From Actinomadura montaniterrae (GTDB taxonomy: Bacteria > Actinomycetota > Actinomycetes > Streptosporangiales > Streptosporangiaceae), in NCBI RefSeq assembly GCF_008923365.1, contig NZ_WBMR01000017.1, positions 1-64,000 of the forward strand: a stretch of 64,000 nt of DNA, in the 5' to 3' direction. Below the pieces are notes generated by a model. It was not told where the DNA came from and ran no database searches. It saw only the letters and a list, made by a program, of their open reading frames with translations. Numbering within the stretch: position 1 is the stretch's first letter; every line of letters starts with the position of its first letter. Made by a program: the position numbers and the translations under genes. Of this stretch, positions 8,883-18,514 are shown in pieces.

Positions 8883-9487
8883 ATGATCCGTCAGTACAGC
8901 GGTGATGACCAGCTCGTCTCGTACTGGTCGAGCGAGGCGCGGTACGTGCGGACGCCGGGCCTGGTCCGCCGCGAGCCCGACGAGGCCTACCGCCTCCTGA
9001 TCCCGCTCCGCGGTGAGATCGGACTGATCACGAACGGTGGCGAGGTGGCGTTGCGGCCCGGCATGGGTGCCCTGTGGACGTTCACGGAGCCCTTCCGGCT
9101 GGCCCAGCCCGGGCACGACTCGCGCTGCCCTCCTGACGATCCCCGCCCGCGAGGTGCCGGGTCCGTACCCCGTCAGCCAAATGTTCGACCTGTCCAAGGG
9201 CCAACGGCCCGTCGGTGGCCCACGGCCTCGGTTGGTCCCTCCGCCAAGTCCAGCTCGCCCTGCAACAGGCCGGGACCACCCCACGCGAACTGATCCGCGA
9301 GGAGCGGCTCCGGCTCGTCCGCGACCGGCTGCGCGACCCGCGTCCCCGGCACGTGTCGATCAGCGCCCTCGGACACGCCGCGGGCATCCCCTCACCCAGC
9401 GCCTTCAGCGCCGCCTACCGCCGACGCTTCGGCGAAAGCCCTCGAGACACCCGTCAACGGGCACAGGAGAAGGACACACGCCGATAA
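8883..9487 (+). pseudogene. AraC-family regulator broken by two frameshifts
   Basis: Three frames together make an AraC-type regulator. The first (from the ATG at 8883) gives the cupin-like sensing domain (DEAYRLLIPLRGEIGLITNGG, then ALRPGMGALW). The second, around 9125-9165, gives RAALLTIPAREVPGP. The third (9215-9487) gives the two-HTH DNA-binding end (SLRQVQLALQQAG, RLVRDRLRDP, ISALGHAAGIPSPSAFSAAYRRRFGESP). The intact gene would encode about 200 to 300 residues. The frame changes near 9120 and 9210 are internal, so the gene is inactive unless there are sequencing errors. Confidence 0.75.
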
Positions 9488-9773
9488 CCGACGGTGCGCC
9501 CAACTGATCACGTCACGGGCCGGCTTCAAGGCGAACCCGCTCGCCGAGCTGGCGCCTGACCCCGCGGTAAGGCGTTCATATGGCGGCAGCTCGCCCGGCG
9601 AAAACTCGGGAGCACCTCCACCACGGTTTTGTGTGGACGGCGGTTGTCGTGGCGGTGTTCGGCCGTACGGTACTGGCCGTGGGAAACCCCCAGGACGTCA
9701 TTGGTCGGCACAAGCCCAAGGCGTCCAGGCATCGCCCACCGCATCGACCGCCGGCAGAGGAGGAGCTCGAGAT

Positions 9774-11165
9774 ATGAGCGGTGGCGGCGGGCGGCTCGGG
9801 GCCGCCCTGGGATGGCTGCGGCGGCCGTGGGCGATCGGTGCGTTCGTTCTGGTGTTGGTCGGCGCGGGCGCGGCTGGTCTGCTGATGCAGCGGCCGGACG
9901 ACGGGATGCGGGGGCCGTTCGGACCGCCCCCCGACGACCTGACGTACTGGGAGCCCGTGACTTCGGCTCGGCCGGTCGCCACCTTTCCGGCCACAGGTGC
10001 CTTCATCGTTGAAGGCGTCGCGATCAGCACTGGTCCGAACGGCCCCGGTGGTGGTGTTCACGCCGTCCGCATCACGACCGGAAGGGAGTACTGGCACTAC
10101 GACAGGCCCGCGGAGCCGATCGCCGTGGTCCTCGAGCGAACGGTTGTGGCCCGCTCGAGCGACGATCCGCGTTCCCTCGTCCTCATCAACGCCGAGTCGG
10201 GACGGCTGCTGCGGTCGTTCACCGTACCGGGGATCGGTGCGATCGAGCACGCATTTGACTTCGGCCCCGCACTGGTTGTGTACGGGCGCGAGGGAGTCGC
10301 GGGACTGAGCCTCAACGGCGAACTTCAGTGGAGCAAACGGCTACCCGCGGACCTGAGCTGTGATCCCAGTCCCCACTCCCCTGCCCTTCTGGACGACAAG
10401 GATGACGCCTTCGCATTCGTATGCGGAGACGGCGCCCATGTGATCGGCTTCAATATCCGGCATGGCTGGCGGTGGACCACCGACCTCGCGCATCTGTCCT
10501 CCTCCGGCGGCAGGTCCGGCGAGATCCGCTCTGCCGGATGCTGCATTTCCGGCAAGTTCGCCGTCCTCATCAGGGACCACTCGGACGCTCCTGCCCCGGT
10601 GCTCGTGCTCGACTCCGCCACGGGCCGGGTCGAGAAGCGGATCCACACGCCGGTGGTTTCGAGTTTTGGCTTCACCACCGATGGCCGCCAGGTCGGTCTT
10701 TGTCCCCTGCCTCGAGGCGGTCAATCCGTATGCCTCAATGATTTCAAAAGCGGCAGGAATCTATGGAGCACCCGCGTGCCCGACGGGCTCAGAGTGGCCG
10801 AGGACCTGCCTCTACCTGCACACACCACAGTTTTCTGGGCCGACACGTCGACACCGCGCGACGATCTTCCGCAATACGTCTATGTCTTAGCCAGAAGCGC
10901 CACCGGATCCAATGCCCGCATACTGGTCATTGATCTGACGAGCGGTTTTCCGACAGGACATTGGCAACTTGGCCAGGAGCGGGACGGGATCCGCTTCACG
11001 GGTATCGACATCGCGAACAGCAGTCACTCTACGCTCGCGATCCACGCTTCTACCTCCGCAGCCCGCCCTATGACCTACCTCTACGCCGACGACACCCATA
11101 CGGGGAACGAGCCCAAGGCCTTCACGAAGCTCCTGGCAAATCCCCGGCAACTCTTCGTGCGGTGA
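9774..11165 (+). CDS. Membrane-anchored PQQ-like beta-propeller protein (copy B)
   Basis: The ATG at 9774 is preceded by AGGAGGAG and is preferred over the open frame back to 9633. The 463-residue product begins with a glycine-rich cytoplasmic start and a signal anchor (about residues 22-40). An extracellular propeller follows, with blades marked by GGGVHAVRITTGREYWHYDRP, GLSLNGELQWSKR and VLVLDSATGRVEKR. It is a paralogue of the 6569-7867 protein. The next gene starts 9 bases after its stop, so the two are probably one transcription unit. Function unknown beyond a surface propeller. Confidence 0.83.
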   Translation: MSGGGGRLGAALGWLRRPWAIGAFVLVLVGAGAAGLLMQRPDDGMRGPFGPPPDDLTYWEPVTSARPVATFPATGAFIVEGVAISTGPNGPGGGVHAVRITTGREYWHYDRPAEPIAVVLERTVVARSSDDPRSLVLINAESGRLLRSFTVPGIGAIEHAFDFGPALVVYGREGVAGLSLNGELQWSKRLPADLSCDPSPHSPALLDDKDDAFAFVCGDGAHVIGFNIRHGWRWTTDLAHLSSSGGRSGEIRSAGCCISGKFAVLIRDHSDAPAPVLVLDSATGRVEKRIHTPVVSSFGFTTDGRQVGLCPLPRGGQSVCLNDFKSGRNLWSTRVPDGLRVAEDLPLPAHTTVFWADTSTPRDDLPQYVYVLARSATGSNARILVIDLTSGFPTGHWQLGQERDGIRFTGIDIANSSHSTLAIHASTSAARPMTYLYADDTHTGNEPKAFTKLLANPRQLFVR

Positions 11166-11174
11166 CTGAGGCAG

Positions 11175-12275
11175 ATGACCGTCAAACCGAACCTGGTGGT
11201 GGCAGGACATTCGCATCTCGCCCAGAAACTTCGAAACACCGGGCGGTTCGCAGCCGTATTCGATGTCGCTTCCGCATCAAGCCTCAGAGCTCTTTCCAAG
11301 AGCGGCGAGCTCTGTTCCCCGGCCGCGTTCATGTTCGCGCCGGACTTCGACGAGGATCTCCCGGACGCAAAGGTTCCTCTTCTGGCCAGCGGGCTCGCGG
11401 CAAGCGGATTCACCGTGCTCGTCCACATGTTCTTCACGGAACGGGGCGATGTCTTCGGTCCGGGAGTCATCGCCGGCACGGGGCCGATGAGCATGGCGGA
11501 CCTGCTGGCAACGCTCTGCCCGGTCCAGCCGAGCCCGGTGCCGGACCCCCCACCGGAATCCTGGGCGATGCCTGTGATGACGCCTGCTCAGCCACCCGCC
11601 GGAGCCCAGCCACGACCGCCCTTGGTGTCCCTTGACGCAGCGGACGTTCCCACACTGACCGCCGGCCAGGAACTCATACCTGGATGGGTGGACGAGGAGG
11701 CGGCGTCCGGGACTCATCGGCATGACGGCGTCCTCGAAGCACCGGATGTGCAGCAGGAGCCCCTTCCCCCATTCTCGGGTTCAGCCCTCCGCGCCGTGGG
11801 CTCGGGCCGGCGACGCAGGCTCGTACTGGCGTCCGTGGCGTCCATGGTGCTCGTCGGCGGAATCGGCGCGGCCATGCTGGTCGCCGGGACCGATACGGCC
11901 GAGCGCCCCTCACCGGTGGAGCGTTCGGCCGTGCCATCCTCCGGACCGGCGGAGGCGCCCACGTCGAGTCCGACGGCGGTCCAGCCCGGCAACGACTCCG
12001 TGCCCCGCCAGGTGCGGATCGACGATCACCTGGTGTCGATCGAAGTCACCTGGAAGGACGGCGGCGGGAGCAGGGCCTCCCATTACGTGGTCGGCGGGCT
12101 GGTCGGACACACTCCGACCACCCTGGCCAGCGCGCCCCCGGGAACCACGAGGGCCGTGGTCAATGCCCTGGACCCGGACGCGGACTACTGCCTGACCGTC
12201 GTCGCCGTAGTGGACGTCGACAGGGTCTCTCGTGCCGGCCCCGTCTGCACCCACCGGGTCAAACGGAAGGGTTGA
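11175..12275 (+). CDS. TadZ-like N-terminal domain fused to membrane helix and FN3-like domain
   Basis: Residues 1-115 (NLVVAGHSHLAQKLRNTGRF, FDVASAS, AAFMFAPDFDEDLP, VLVHMFFTERGDVF, DLLATLC) are strongly similar to the N-terminus of the ParA/TadZ-like ATPase at 32462-33967. This looks like an atypical receiver-type alpha/beta domain. A Pro-rich linker follows, then a single membrane helix (LVLASVASMVLVGGIGAAML, about 215-235) and a C-terminal FN3-like domain (VSIEVTWKDGGGS, ALDPDADYCLTVVAV). The N-terminus would be cytosolic and FN3 outside. It lies 9 bp behind the propeller gene and overlaps the convergent transglutaminase-like gene by 91 bp. The ATPase part of the TadZ homologue is absent. 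Confidence 0.85.
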   Translation: MTVKPNLVVAGHSHLAQKLRNTGRFAAVFDVASASSLRALSKSGELCSPAAFMFAPDFDEDLPDAKVPLLASGLAASGFTVLVHMFFTERGDVFGPGVIAGTGPMSMADLLATLCPVQPSPVPDPPPESWAMPVMTPAQPPAGAQPRPPLVSLDAADVPTLTAGQELIPGWVDEEAASGTHRHDGVLEAPDVQQEPLPPFSGSALRAVGSGRRRRLVLASVASMVLVGGIGAAMLVAGTDTAERPSPVERSAVPSSGPAEAPTSSPTAVQPGNDSVPRQVRIDDHLVSIEVTWKDGGGSRASHYVVGGLVGHTPTTLASAPPGTTRAVVNALDPDADYCLTVVAVVDVDRVSRAGPVCTHRVKRKG

Positions 12276-14443
12276 GCCGCCCACAGCGGCGCACGCGGAT
12301 CCCACCACCACGACATGCGGCGCCAGCGCGGCCGGGAACGCCGCAGCCTGGTGACAAGGGAACGGACCTGCGCGACCGTGGACGCCGCAGCGGCCGGTGC
12401 CACTTCACCCCCGAAGCCCGCGGCGTTCACGACCTCGCCCAGCCGGCGCAGTGCAGCGGTATCTGTCTCCTGCAACTCACGCGCGATACACGCCGAGACC
12501 TCACTGGTAGTGGCGGACGCGGGAACGGGCAGGCCCGCCAGACGCATGGCGATCAGGAGTTCCACCCATGCCGCCAGGACACGGTCGGGCACGGCACCCC
12601 CGCGGAGACGGCGAAGCGCTGCCAGCCGGAGCAACGGGACACCGGCCAGAAGGACCAAGAAGGTGACCGGGAGGATAAAGAGGAGGAACCTCCCGCTCCC
12701 ATGTGACCTTGCCGACCTCGCACCGCGCACGCCGCCGGCAGCGGAACCGCGTGCGCCGTCGTCGCGGTGCGCCCCCTCGCCTCCGGGCTGCACTCCGGTC
12801 CCCGCCTGCGGGGACGTCGCCGAGCGAACGCGCGGGCTGGGGTCGTAGGGCACCCAGCCCAGCCCCTCGAAGTGGATCTCGCCCCAGGCCACGGCGTCAC
12901 CGGTCCGGACCACGCGGTCATGGCCACCGGACGCGCCCGGCCCGAAGCCGACCACGACCCGGCTCGGCAGCCCGACGACCCTGGCCAGCACCGCGAATGC
13001 GCTGGCGAACTGCTCGGACGTCGCGCCGCCTCCCCGCCGGCCCGGCGGCACGAGCAGCTGCGTGAGCTCGGCGTATCCGTGACCGCTCGGTGTACCCGGC
13101 TGGAACGTGTAGGACTCGCGCAGGTACTCGGCGATGCGTGACGCGCGCTGTTGCGCGGTGCCCTCTCCGGCGGCCGTGCGGGCGATCTCGGTCAGCCGAG
13201 GGAGCAGGCCGGGCGGCAGCCGAAGGTAGCGCTCGTCCCCGGCCCCAGAGGCGGCCTTCGGTCGAGGCTGCCCTCCGGTCCAGTCGGGGACGAGCCCGGT
13301 CGCGGTGTACGCGCGCCCCGCAAGCGAGCCGTCCCAGGAGGCCAGCGTGCCAGTGGCTGCGGCACGGCCCACCGTGAGCGCATCGATCCGCGCGGGAATG
13401 CCGGGCACCGGCACCCACTCCCCGGGCAGGTGCCCGGCCTTGACGTGCACCGTGGTGCGCACCGTCTTGGGCGGTACGTCGTCGGGAAGTGGCAAGGCAG
13501 GTCCGGCGGGACTGAACGTGCCGTCGGGCAGCCACTCCGTTCCGGTGAACTCGGAGAGGGCCACCCACCGCAGCTCCGTCCGAGGACCCGACACGGTCAT
13601 CAAGGGCACGTTGGGTTCCCTCGACCATGCCGACAGATAGGCCAGGGGGTTGCGCTGTTCGTGGCGCGGTCCGCCGATGTCGGCGGTCTTGCGCGCGTCG
13701 TGCGCCCGAATCGGCCAGCCGTCGAGCACGCCGGGCGCGGCGACCGCGGCGATGCTTCCAGGCAGAGTAACGGCGCACGTCACCGCCGAGGCCGCCGCGA
13801 CGCTACGGAAGCGTGAGCGGCGGGCAGGTGCCGGCTCTGGCCCCTTCAGCCGAATCGTGACTCCGGCGCACGCGATGTCCTGGCGGGTCCGCGAAGCGGA
13901 GGACAAGAGCACGATGGCGGCGCCGGCCAGCACGGCGGCAGACCAGTAGCCCGGCCGGGCCGCCCGCGGGTCGAGGACGGCGGCTCCGCACAGGAGCAGC
14001 GCTCCGGGCAGCAGCGCCGGCACGACGTGTCCGTCGCGGTAGAGCGCCGTTGCGATCGCTGCCGCCAGCCAGACCGCCAGCACGGGGAACGCCAGCAGGT
14101 CGACCGTCGGCGGAGCCTGCGGCTCGGCGGTCAGGATGCGGGCTCCGGAGTTCACCGCGGCGTCGACCGCCGCTGACACCGGATCTTTGATCGGTCCAGG
14201 AGCCCGGATGGCCAGCGCGACAAGCCAAATGGCGGCCACGGGCAGCCCCGCTGGTACGGCGGCGGGGCCGAAGCCGCGGAGCAGCCGGCGCGCCGCGGCC
14301 GTCACCGCGACGGCGACGGTCGCGGTGACGGCCAGCAAGACGATCACCCGCGCGTGCCGGTCGTAGCCCGCCGCGAGCAGCGGAGCCGGAGCGGCGGCCG
14401 AGGCGACCACGGCGACCGGCCAGGCGGCACCAATACGGATCAC
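12185..14443 (-). CDS. TgpA-like membrane protein with transglutaminase-fold domain lacking Cys and His
   Basis: The protein has several N-terminal membrane helices (within residues 1-200), an extracellular region with a transglutaminase-core fold (about 420-560), another helix (FLLFILPVTFLVLLAGVPLL) and a C-terminal cytosolic domain: the TgpA/DUF3488 layout. The catalytic positions differ. The usual Cys in xCEQFA is Ser (ATSEQFASAF), and the usual His in DAHAW is Val (GDAVAWGEIHF); only the Asp region (GWVPYDPSP) is kept. It is therefore probably a pseudoenzyme. The start GTG at 14443 overlaps the DUF58 stop (GTGA). It is the last gene of a MoxR-DUF58 operon. Confidence 0.87.
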   Translation of the reverse strand: MIRIGAAWPVAVVASAAAPAPLLAAGYDRHARVIVLLAVTATVAVAVTAAARRLLRGFGPAAVPAGLPVAAIWLVALAIRAPGPIKDPVSAAVDAAVNSGARILTAEPQAPPTVDLLAFPVLAVWLAAAIATALYRDGHVVPALLPGALLLCGAAVLDPRAARPGYWSAAVLAGAAIVLLSSASRTRQDIACAGVTIRLKGPEPAPARRSRFRSVAAASAVTCAVTLPGSIAAVAAPGVLDGWPIRAHDARKTADIGGPRHEQRNPLAYLSAWSREPNVPLMTVSGPRTELRWVALSEFTGTEWLPDGTFSPAGPALPLPDDVPPKTVRTTVHVKAGHLPGEWVPVPGIPARIDALTVGRAAATGTLASWDGSLAGRAYTATGLVPDWTGGQPRPKAASGAGDERYLRLPPGLLPRLTEIARTAAGEGTAQQRASRIAEYLRESYTFQPGTPSGHGYAELTQLLVPPGRRGGGATSEQFASAFAVLARVVGLPSRVVVGFGPGASGGHDRVVRTGDAVAWGEIHFEGLGWVPYDPSPRVRSATSPQAGTGVQPGGEGAHRDDGARGSAAGGVRGARSARSHGSGRFLLFILPVTFLVLLAGVPLLRLAALRRLRGGAVPDRVLAAWVELLIAMRLAGLPVPASATTSEVSACIARELQETDTAALRRLGEVVNAAGFGGEVAPAAAASTVAQVRSLVTRLRRSRPRWRRMSWWWDPRAPLWAAQPFRLTRWVQTGPARETLSTSTTATTVRQ

Positions 14444-15576
14444 CGGACCCACCAGCGGCTTTCGTTCCACCGCGTGGCGAAGCCGGCGGGATCGGCGGCG
14501 TGCAGGAGCCGCACTCCCGTGGCAGGGGCGGGCACGTCGCCGTCATCACCAGGACCGATCATGCCTACCAGTGAAAGCGCCCGCCCTCCGGCGAGGACCT
14601 TCATCACCGAAGCCGCGTCCACCGCCGCCTTCGTGGAAAGCAACACGACCGCACGTCCGGACGCGAGGGAGCGCAGCCCCGCGCACGCTGCCGGGAAGTC
14701 GGCGTCCGGGCGGGCGCCGGCCTGGGCGAGCATGTCCAGATGGGCGGTGGTGCCCGCGACCGCAGGCGAACGCGCTCCACTGGCCAGCCGCACTTCGACC
14801 GGGAGGTCCCGGCCCGACATCACGATCGAGGCCGCGGCCTCGACGAGCGCGTCGAGTTCCCGCGGCCCGTGACGATCGTCGATCAGCACGGTCAGGCCCG
14901 GGCGGGCCGCGTCCGCGTCCTCGCGCACCATCAGCCGTCCCCTCCGCGCCGAGGTCCGCCAATGGACCTTGCCGATGTCGTCGCCGAGCGTGTACTCGCG
15001 CAGCCCGGCGAAGGCCCCCTCCACGGCACGCGCCCTCGCCGAAGAGGTATCCCTGCCGCCGCCACCACCGGTCCCGGATACGGCGGCGAGTTCATGGTGC
15101 GTAGGGTGCACCAGCACGTGGATCGGCATGTCGTCGGCCACGCGGACGGCGCGCACCAGTCCCAGGGGGTCGGTCCGTACCAGGCTGAGCGGACCGGCCT
15201 CGATCACACCGCGCCCGCGGGCGACCACCTCGTACCGGATCGTGGAGCGGACGGCCCCCAGTTGGAGAAGGGCTGATCCGCCCGGGCCGGTGAAGTGTTC
15301 GGCGACAGTGCTCACATGATCGCGGCCCGGCATGATCTCCAGCACGACGGTGACGGCGGCACCGGCGGCGACACGGGAGGCCGTGGCGCGGCGGTGGACC
15401 CGGATGGGTGCAGGCCTGCGCGCGAGGATCAAGGCCAGCGTGAGGGTGAGGAGCGAGAGCACACCGAGCAGGCCCGGCGCGAGGTAGCCCAATGCGAGAC
15501 CGCCGCCGCCCAGGACGGAACCGGCGGAGAGGAGCCCCCAGCCACGGGCGGTAGGGCGGGGCAGGCGGACCGCCAC
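14440..15576 (-). CDS. DUF58 domain protein
   Basis: DUF58 proteins are VWA-like partners of MoxR ATPases. Two membrane helices at the start (GWGLLSAGSVLGGGGLALGYL and LLTLTLALILA) are followed by the family motif GDDIGKVHWRTSARRGRLMVRE and a VWA-like region (LTVLIDDRHGPRELDALVEAAAS). The start is taken as the GTG at 15576, 4 bases after the MoxR stop; the upstream part of the open frame overlaps MoxR. Its end overlaps the start of the transglutaminase-like gene. Confidence 0.9.
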   Translation of the reverse strand: MAVRLPRPTARGWGLLSAGSVLGGGGLALGYLAPGLLGVLSLLTLTLALILARRPAPIRVHRRATASRVAAGAAVTVVLEIMPGRDHVSTVAEHFTGPGGSALLQLGAVRSTIRYEVVARGRGVIEAGPLSLVRTDPLGLVRAVRVADDMPIHVLVHPTHHELAAVSGTGGGGGRDTSSARARAVEGAFAGLREYTLGDDIGKVHWRTSARRGRLMVREDADAARPGLTVLIDDRHGPRELDALVEAAASIVMSGRDLPVEVRLASGARSPAVAGTTAHLDMLAQAGARPDADFPAACAGLRSLASGRAVVLLSTKAAVDAASVMKVLAGGRALSLVGMIGPGDDGDVPAPATGVRLLHAADPAGFATRWNESRWWVR

Positions 15577-15580
15577 GGCG

Positions 15581-16573
15581 TCAACGCCGGTTTCCGAAAG
15601 GCGGCGGGACCGGGACGTCGGCCAGGACGTCGTCGAGCAGTTCCGCCGTCTCCCCCGCGGTGGCGGCGCCGGACAGCGGTACCAGCCGATGCCCCCACAG
15701 CGGCCCGGCCAGCGCCTTGACGTCGTCGGGGGTGACATGGGCCCGGGCATCGGCCAGCACATGCATCCGCGCCGCTCTGCACAGCGCGATGGTGGCGCGC
15801 ATCGACACCCCTGCCCTCAGCCGGGGGTGCCGCCGCGTCCGCTGCGCGAGCCGCAGCACGTAGTCGTACACCGGTTCGGCGAACGTCACCCGCTCGGCGA
15901 CCCCGACCAGCCGCGCCATCCCCGCACCGTCCAGAACGGCCGCGAGATCCTCGGGAGAAGCGGGGGCCAAGCCCCGCATCAGCGACAGCTCCGCGTCCTC
16001 CCCCGGGTATCCGAGGGAAAGGCGCATCAGGAACCTGTCGAGCTGGGCCTCCGGCAAAGGGAACGTGCCCTCCAGCTCGACCGGGTTCTGCGTCGCCACC
16101 ACCAGGAACGGGTGAGGCACAGGATGGGCCTTTCCATCGACGGTGACCTGCTTCTCCTGCATCACCTCCAGCAAGGCGGACTGCGTCCTCGGCAGTGCCC
16201 TGTTGATCTCATCCACGATGACGACGTTGGCGAACACCGGGCCGGGATGGAACTCGAACTCCCGGCTCCGCTCGTTGAAGATCGTCACCCCGGTGATGTC
16301 GGAGGGCAGGAGGTCGGGCGTGCACTGGACCCGGCTCGCCGTCCCGCCGGTGACCGCCGCGAGCGCGCGGGCGAGCGTGGTCTTGCCCATGCCGGGCAAG
16401 TCCTCCAGCAGGACGTGACCGCCGGCGGCGAACGCGGTGAGGACCAGCCGCACGGTCGCCGGGGCGCATCGGGCCGCCGTCCCGATAGCCGCCGCCATAC
16501 GCTCGAACACCTGGGCGGCCGACTCCACCTCTTCGCCCGTGACCAAGGGCGACTCGGCTGTCGTACTGCTCAT
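15581..16573 (-). CDS. MoxR-family AAA ATPase
   Basis: AAA+ ATPase with a Walker A (LEDLPGMGKTTLARALA), Walker B (NVVIVDEINRALPRTQSALLEVMQE) and sensor region (VATQNPVELEGTFPLPEAQLDRFLM), then a lid domain. MoxR proteins act as chaperone-like ATPases on DUF58/VWA partners. The ATG at 16573 (MSSTTAESP) with an upstream AGGAA is preferred to the frame opening at 16603. It lies between the propeller protein and DUF58 and is probably co-transcribed with both. Confidence 0.94.
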   Translation of the reverse strand: MSSTTAESPLVTGEEVESAAQVFERMAAAIGTAARCAPATVRLVLTAFAAGGHVLLEDLPGMGKTTLARALAAVTGGTASRVQCTPDLLPSDITGVTIFNERSREFEFHPGPVFANVVIVDEINRALPRTQSALLEVMQEKQVTVDGKAHPVPHPFLVVATQNPVELEGTFPLPEAQLDRFLMRLSLGYPGEDAELSLMRGLAPASPEDLAAVLDGAGMARLVGVAERVTFAEPVYDYVLRLAQRTRRHPRLRAGVSMRATIALCRAARMHVLADARAHVTPDDVKALAGPLWGHRLVPLSGAATAGETAELLDDVLADVPVPPPFGNRR

Positions 16574-16584
16574 TCGGTTCCTTC

Positions 16585-18342
16585 CTACCCGCAGTTGCCC
16601 CACCCGGCCGAGACGCTCACACCGGATGCGCCACCCGAGTAGCGGACGCAGACACCGGGCGCCGTCACGTACACCGGCCCCGCGTAGTACTTGAACGTGC
16701 CGCTGTCCTGCCCGACCTCGCCGCCGCTCTTCTCCTCAAGGCGGACCTTCACACTGGTGCCCGTGCCGATCTTGGTGGTCTTCATGGTGACCGCACAGTT
16801 CTTCTTCGTGCCGGCGCTGTAGAGCAGGTAGACCCGTCCACCAGAGAACGCCGTCGACCGCTGCACCTTGTAACCGCCGCCCGAGGCGGCGTTGCAGACT
16901 TGCTGAGGCGTGTACGGATTGTGCAGCTGGGTGGGCTTGGGCCTCGGCTTGGACTTACTCGGTGTCGACGCCCCCGGTTTCGGGACGCTGGGGCTCGTGC
17001 CGCTCGACCGGCGCGCGGGCGTCTTCGTCACGGGCCGACGGGGCGTGGGCCGCTCCGGCCTTTCCGGGGTGGGGAGCGGGATCCCATGGGACGGCCGGCG
17101 CCCCGGGGAGAGCGCGTCCGGCGGCTGCGGGAAGATCGGCGACGCGGGCGGTGCCGGCACCGGTGGCGGACCGTTCCCGTCGCCGGGCGCGGCCGGACGG
17201 CCCGCGCCCTGCCCCGTCCCGTATTTGCCCACGGTCCGAGGCCGGCCATCGGTCCCGACCACCAGGGCGTGCTCGGTGCCCGGCGCGTTGACGAACAGAT
17301 TGCCCTCGCGGACCCGGAGTTCCAGGTCACCGCGTCCTTCGGGCAGGGACAGCACACCGGTCTCGCGTCCCGCCGGGTCGAGGACCCGGACCTGCCCGGT
17401 CTCCCGCGCCGGCACGTAGACCTTGCCCGCGAACGGCACGACGGGATCCTGGACGGGATCACGCAGCGGAAACGACCGGACGTGCCCGGGCGTGCGCGCG
17501 GCGTCGAGCGTGACCACCGAGCCGGCGGCGGGCACGGTGACCGCGGCGAGTGCTCCGAAGATGCGTTCGGGCACCAGCGCTCCGGCGAGCGGGACCGGCG
17601 CGGTGACCCGGCGGATGTGCTCGCCGGTGACGAGCACCACGTCGCGGCCGCTGCGGTCGACGACGAGGGCGCCCTGGTCCAGCACGCTCAGCGCAAGATC
17701 GCTGCCGGGGTCGGCGACCTCGACGGCACGGGCGATGGAAGCGCCCTTGGCCGTGACCTCCAACGACGCGACCGTGCCCTGATGGGGCAGTGCGACCCAC
17801 AGCCGGCCTGAACCGTCGAACTCACCGCCGGCGAGCGGACCAGGCAGCCGCAGGACGGAGCCCACCGGACGCAGCGTGGCCGGATCGAGCACCCGCACCA
17901 TGCCAGAGGCACGCTCGATCACGACCGCGGCGGTCGCCCCCATCGCCAGGTGCGGATCGCCGCGCGTGCCGATGTCCAGGCGCCCGGAGAATCCGGGGCC
18001 GGTCAGATCGAGCGAGGACACCCGGCCGGTGTCCAGATCGTGGATGATCAGATGCTGATCATTCTCAGTGACCTGCACCCGGTGGCCGCGGGCGTCGGGC
18101 ACCGCGCGGCGCTGTTCGACCCGGCCGCTGTCTGGGTTGACCCGTCCCGCCTCGCCCGTCACCCGGCTCCACAGCCAGGCACTGCCATCGGAGGCGGCGA
18201 TCGCATGACCGATCCGGCCGGTGCCGAGCAGCGTCGCCAGTAGCGCGAGGACGACAAGCACGGCCGCCGTCCACCCGGCCGGCCGTGTACGGGTCGTCCC
18301 CGCGCTTGTCCTTCGCCCCTTCACAGGCACCCCTTCGTCCAC
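16585..18342 (-). CDS. Membrane-anchored propeller with Pro-rich linker and secreted Cys-rich C-terminal domain
   Basis: The order is a signal anchor (WTAAVLVVLALLATLLGTG, about 24-42), a lactonase/propeller-like region (about 50-375), a long Pro/Ser/Lys-rich linker (about 385-480) and a compact C-terminal domain of about 95 residues with four cysteines (QQVCNAASGGGYKVQRS, KNCAVTMKT, SGTFKYYAGPVYV, GVCVRY, WGNCG). I have seen this domain at the extracellular ends of actinobacterial kinases. It heads the MoxR-DUF58-transglutaminase-like operon. Two GTG starts are possible (18342 or 18324), each with a reasonable ribosome site. No enzyme motif is seen. Confidence 0.85.
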   Translation of the reverse strand: MDEGVPVKGRRTSAGTTRTRPAGWTAAVLVVLALLATLLGTGRIGHAIAASDGSAWLWSRVTGEAGRVNPDSGRVEQRRAVPDARGHRVQVTENDQHLIIHDLDTGRVSSLDLTGPGFSGRLDIGTRGDPHLAMGATAAVVIERASGMVRVLDPATLRPVGSVLRLPGPLAGGEFDGSGRLWVALPHQGTVASLEVTAKGASIARAVEVADPGSDLALSVLDQGALVVDRSGRDVVLVTGEHIRRVTAPVPLAGALVPERIFGALAAVTVPAAGSVVTLDAARTPGHVRSFPLRDPVQDPVVPFAGKVYVPARETGQVRVLDPAGRETGVLSLPEGRGDLELRVREGNLFVNAPGTEHALVVGTDGRPRTVGKYGTGQGAGRPAAPGDGNGPPPVPAPPASPIFPQPPDALSPGRRPSHGIPLPTPERPERPTPRRPVTKTPARRSSGTSPSVPKPGASTPSKSKPRPKPTQLHNPYTPQQVCNAASGGGYKVQRSTAFSGGRVYLLYSAGTKKNCAVTMKTTKIGTGTSVKVRLEEKSGGEVGQDSGTFKYYAGPVYVTAPGVCVRYSGGASGVSVSAGWGNCG

Positions 18343-18514
18343 ATGGACCTCACCGAGCGCGCGCAGCCGATCCCCATCCCGCCCTCATGCAAGCCCACCG
18401 GCCTGCCATGACGCCTCGCCACGCGGGTCAGGCAGGCCCGTGTCAGCAACAGTCCGGCCACCGGCTCCCCCGGCAACCCACCGCTTCGGATCTGAGGGTG
18501 CCTGCTTCACCCGA

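Noticed and set aside
9580..9777. Small frame ending at the start of propeller copy B
   Set aside because: It overlaps a convincing start with an AGGAGGAG site, and has no family.
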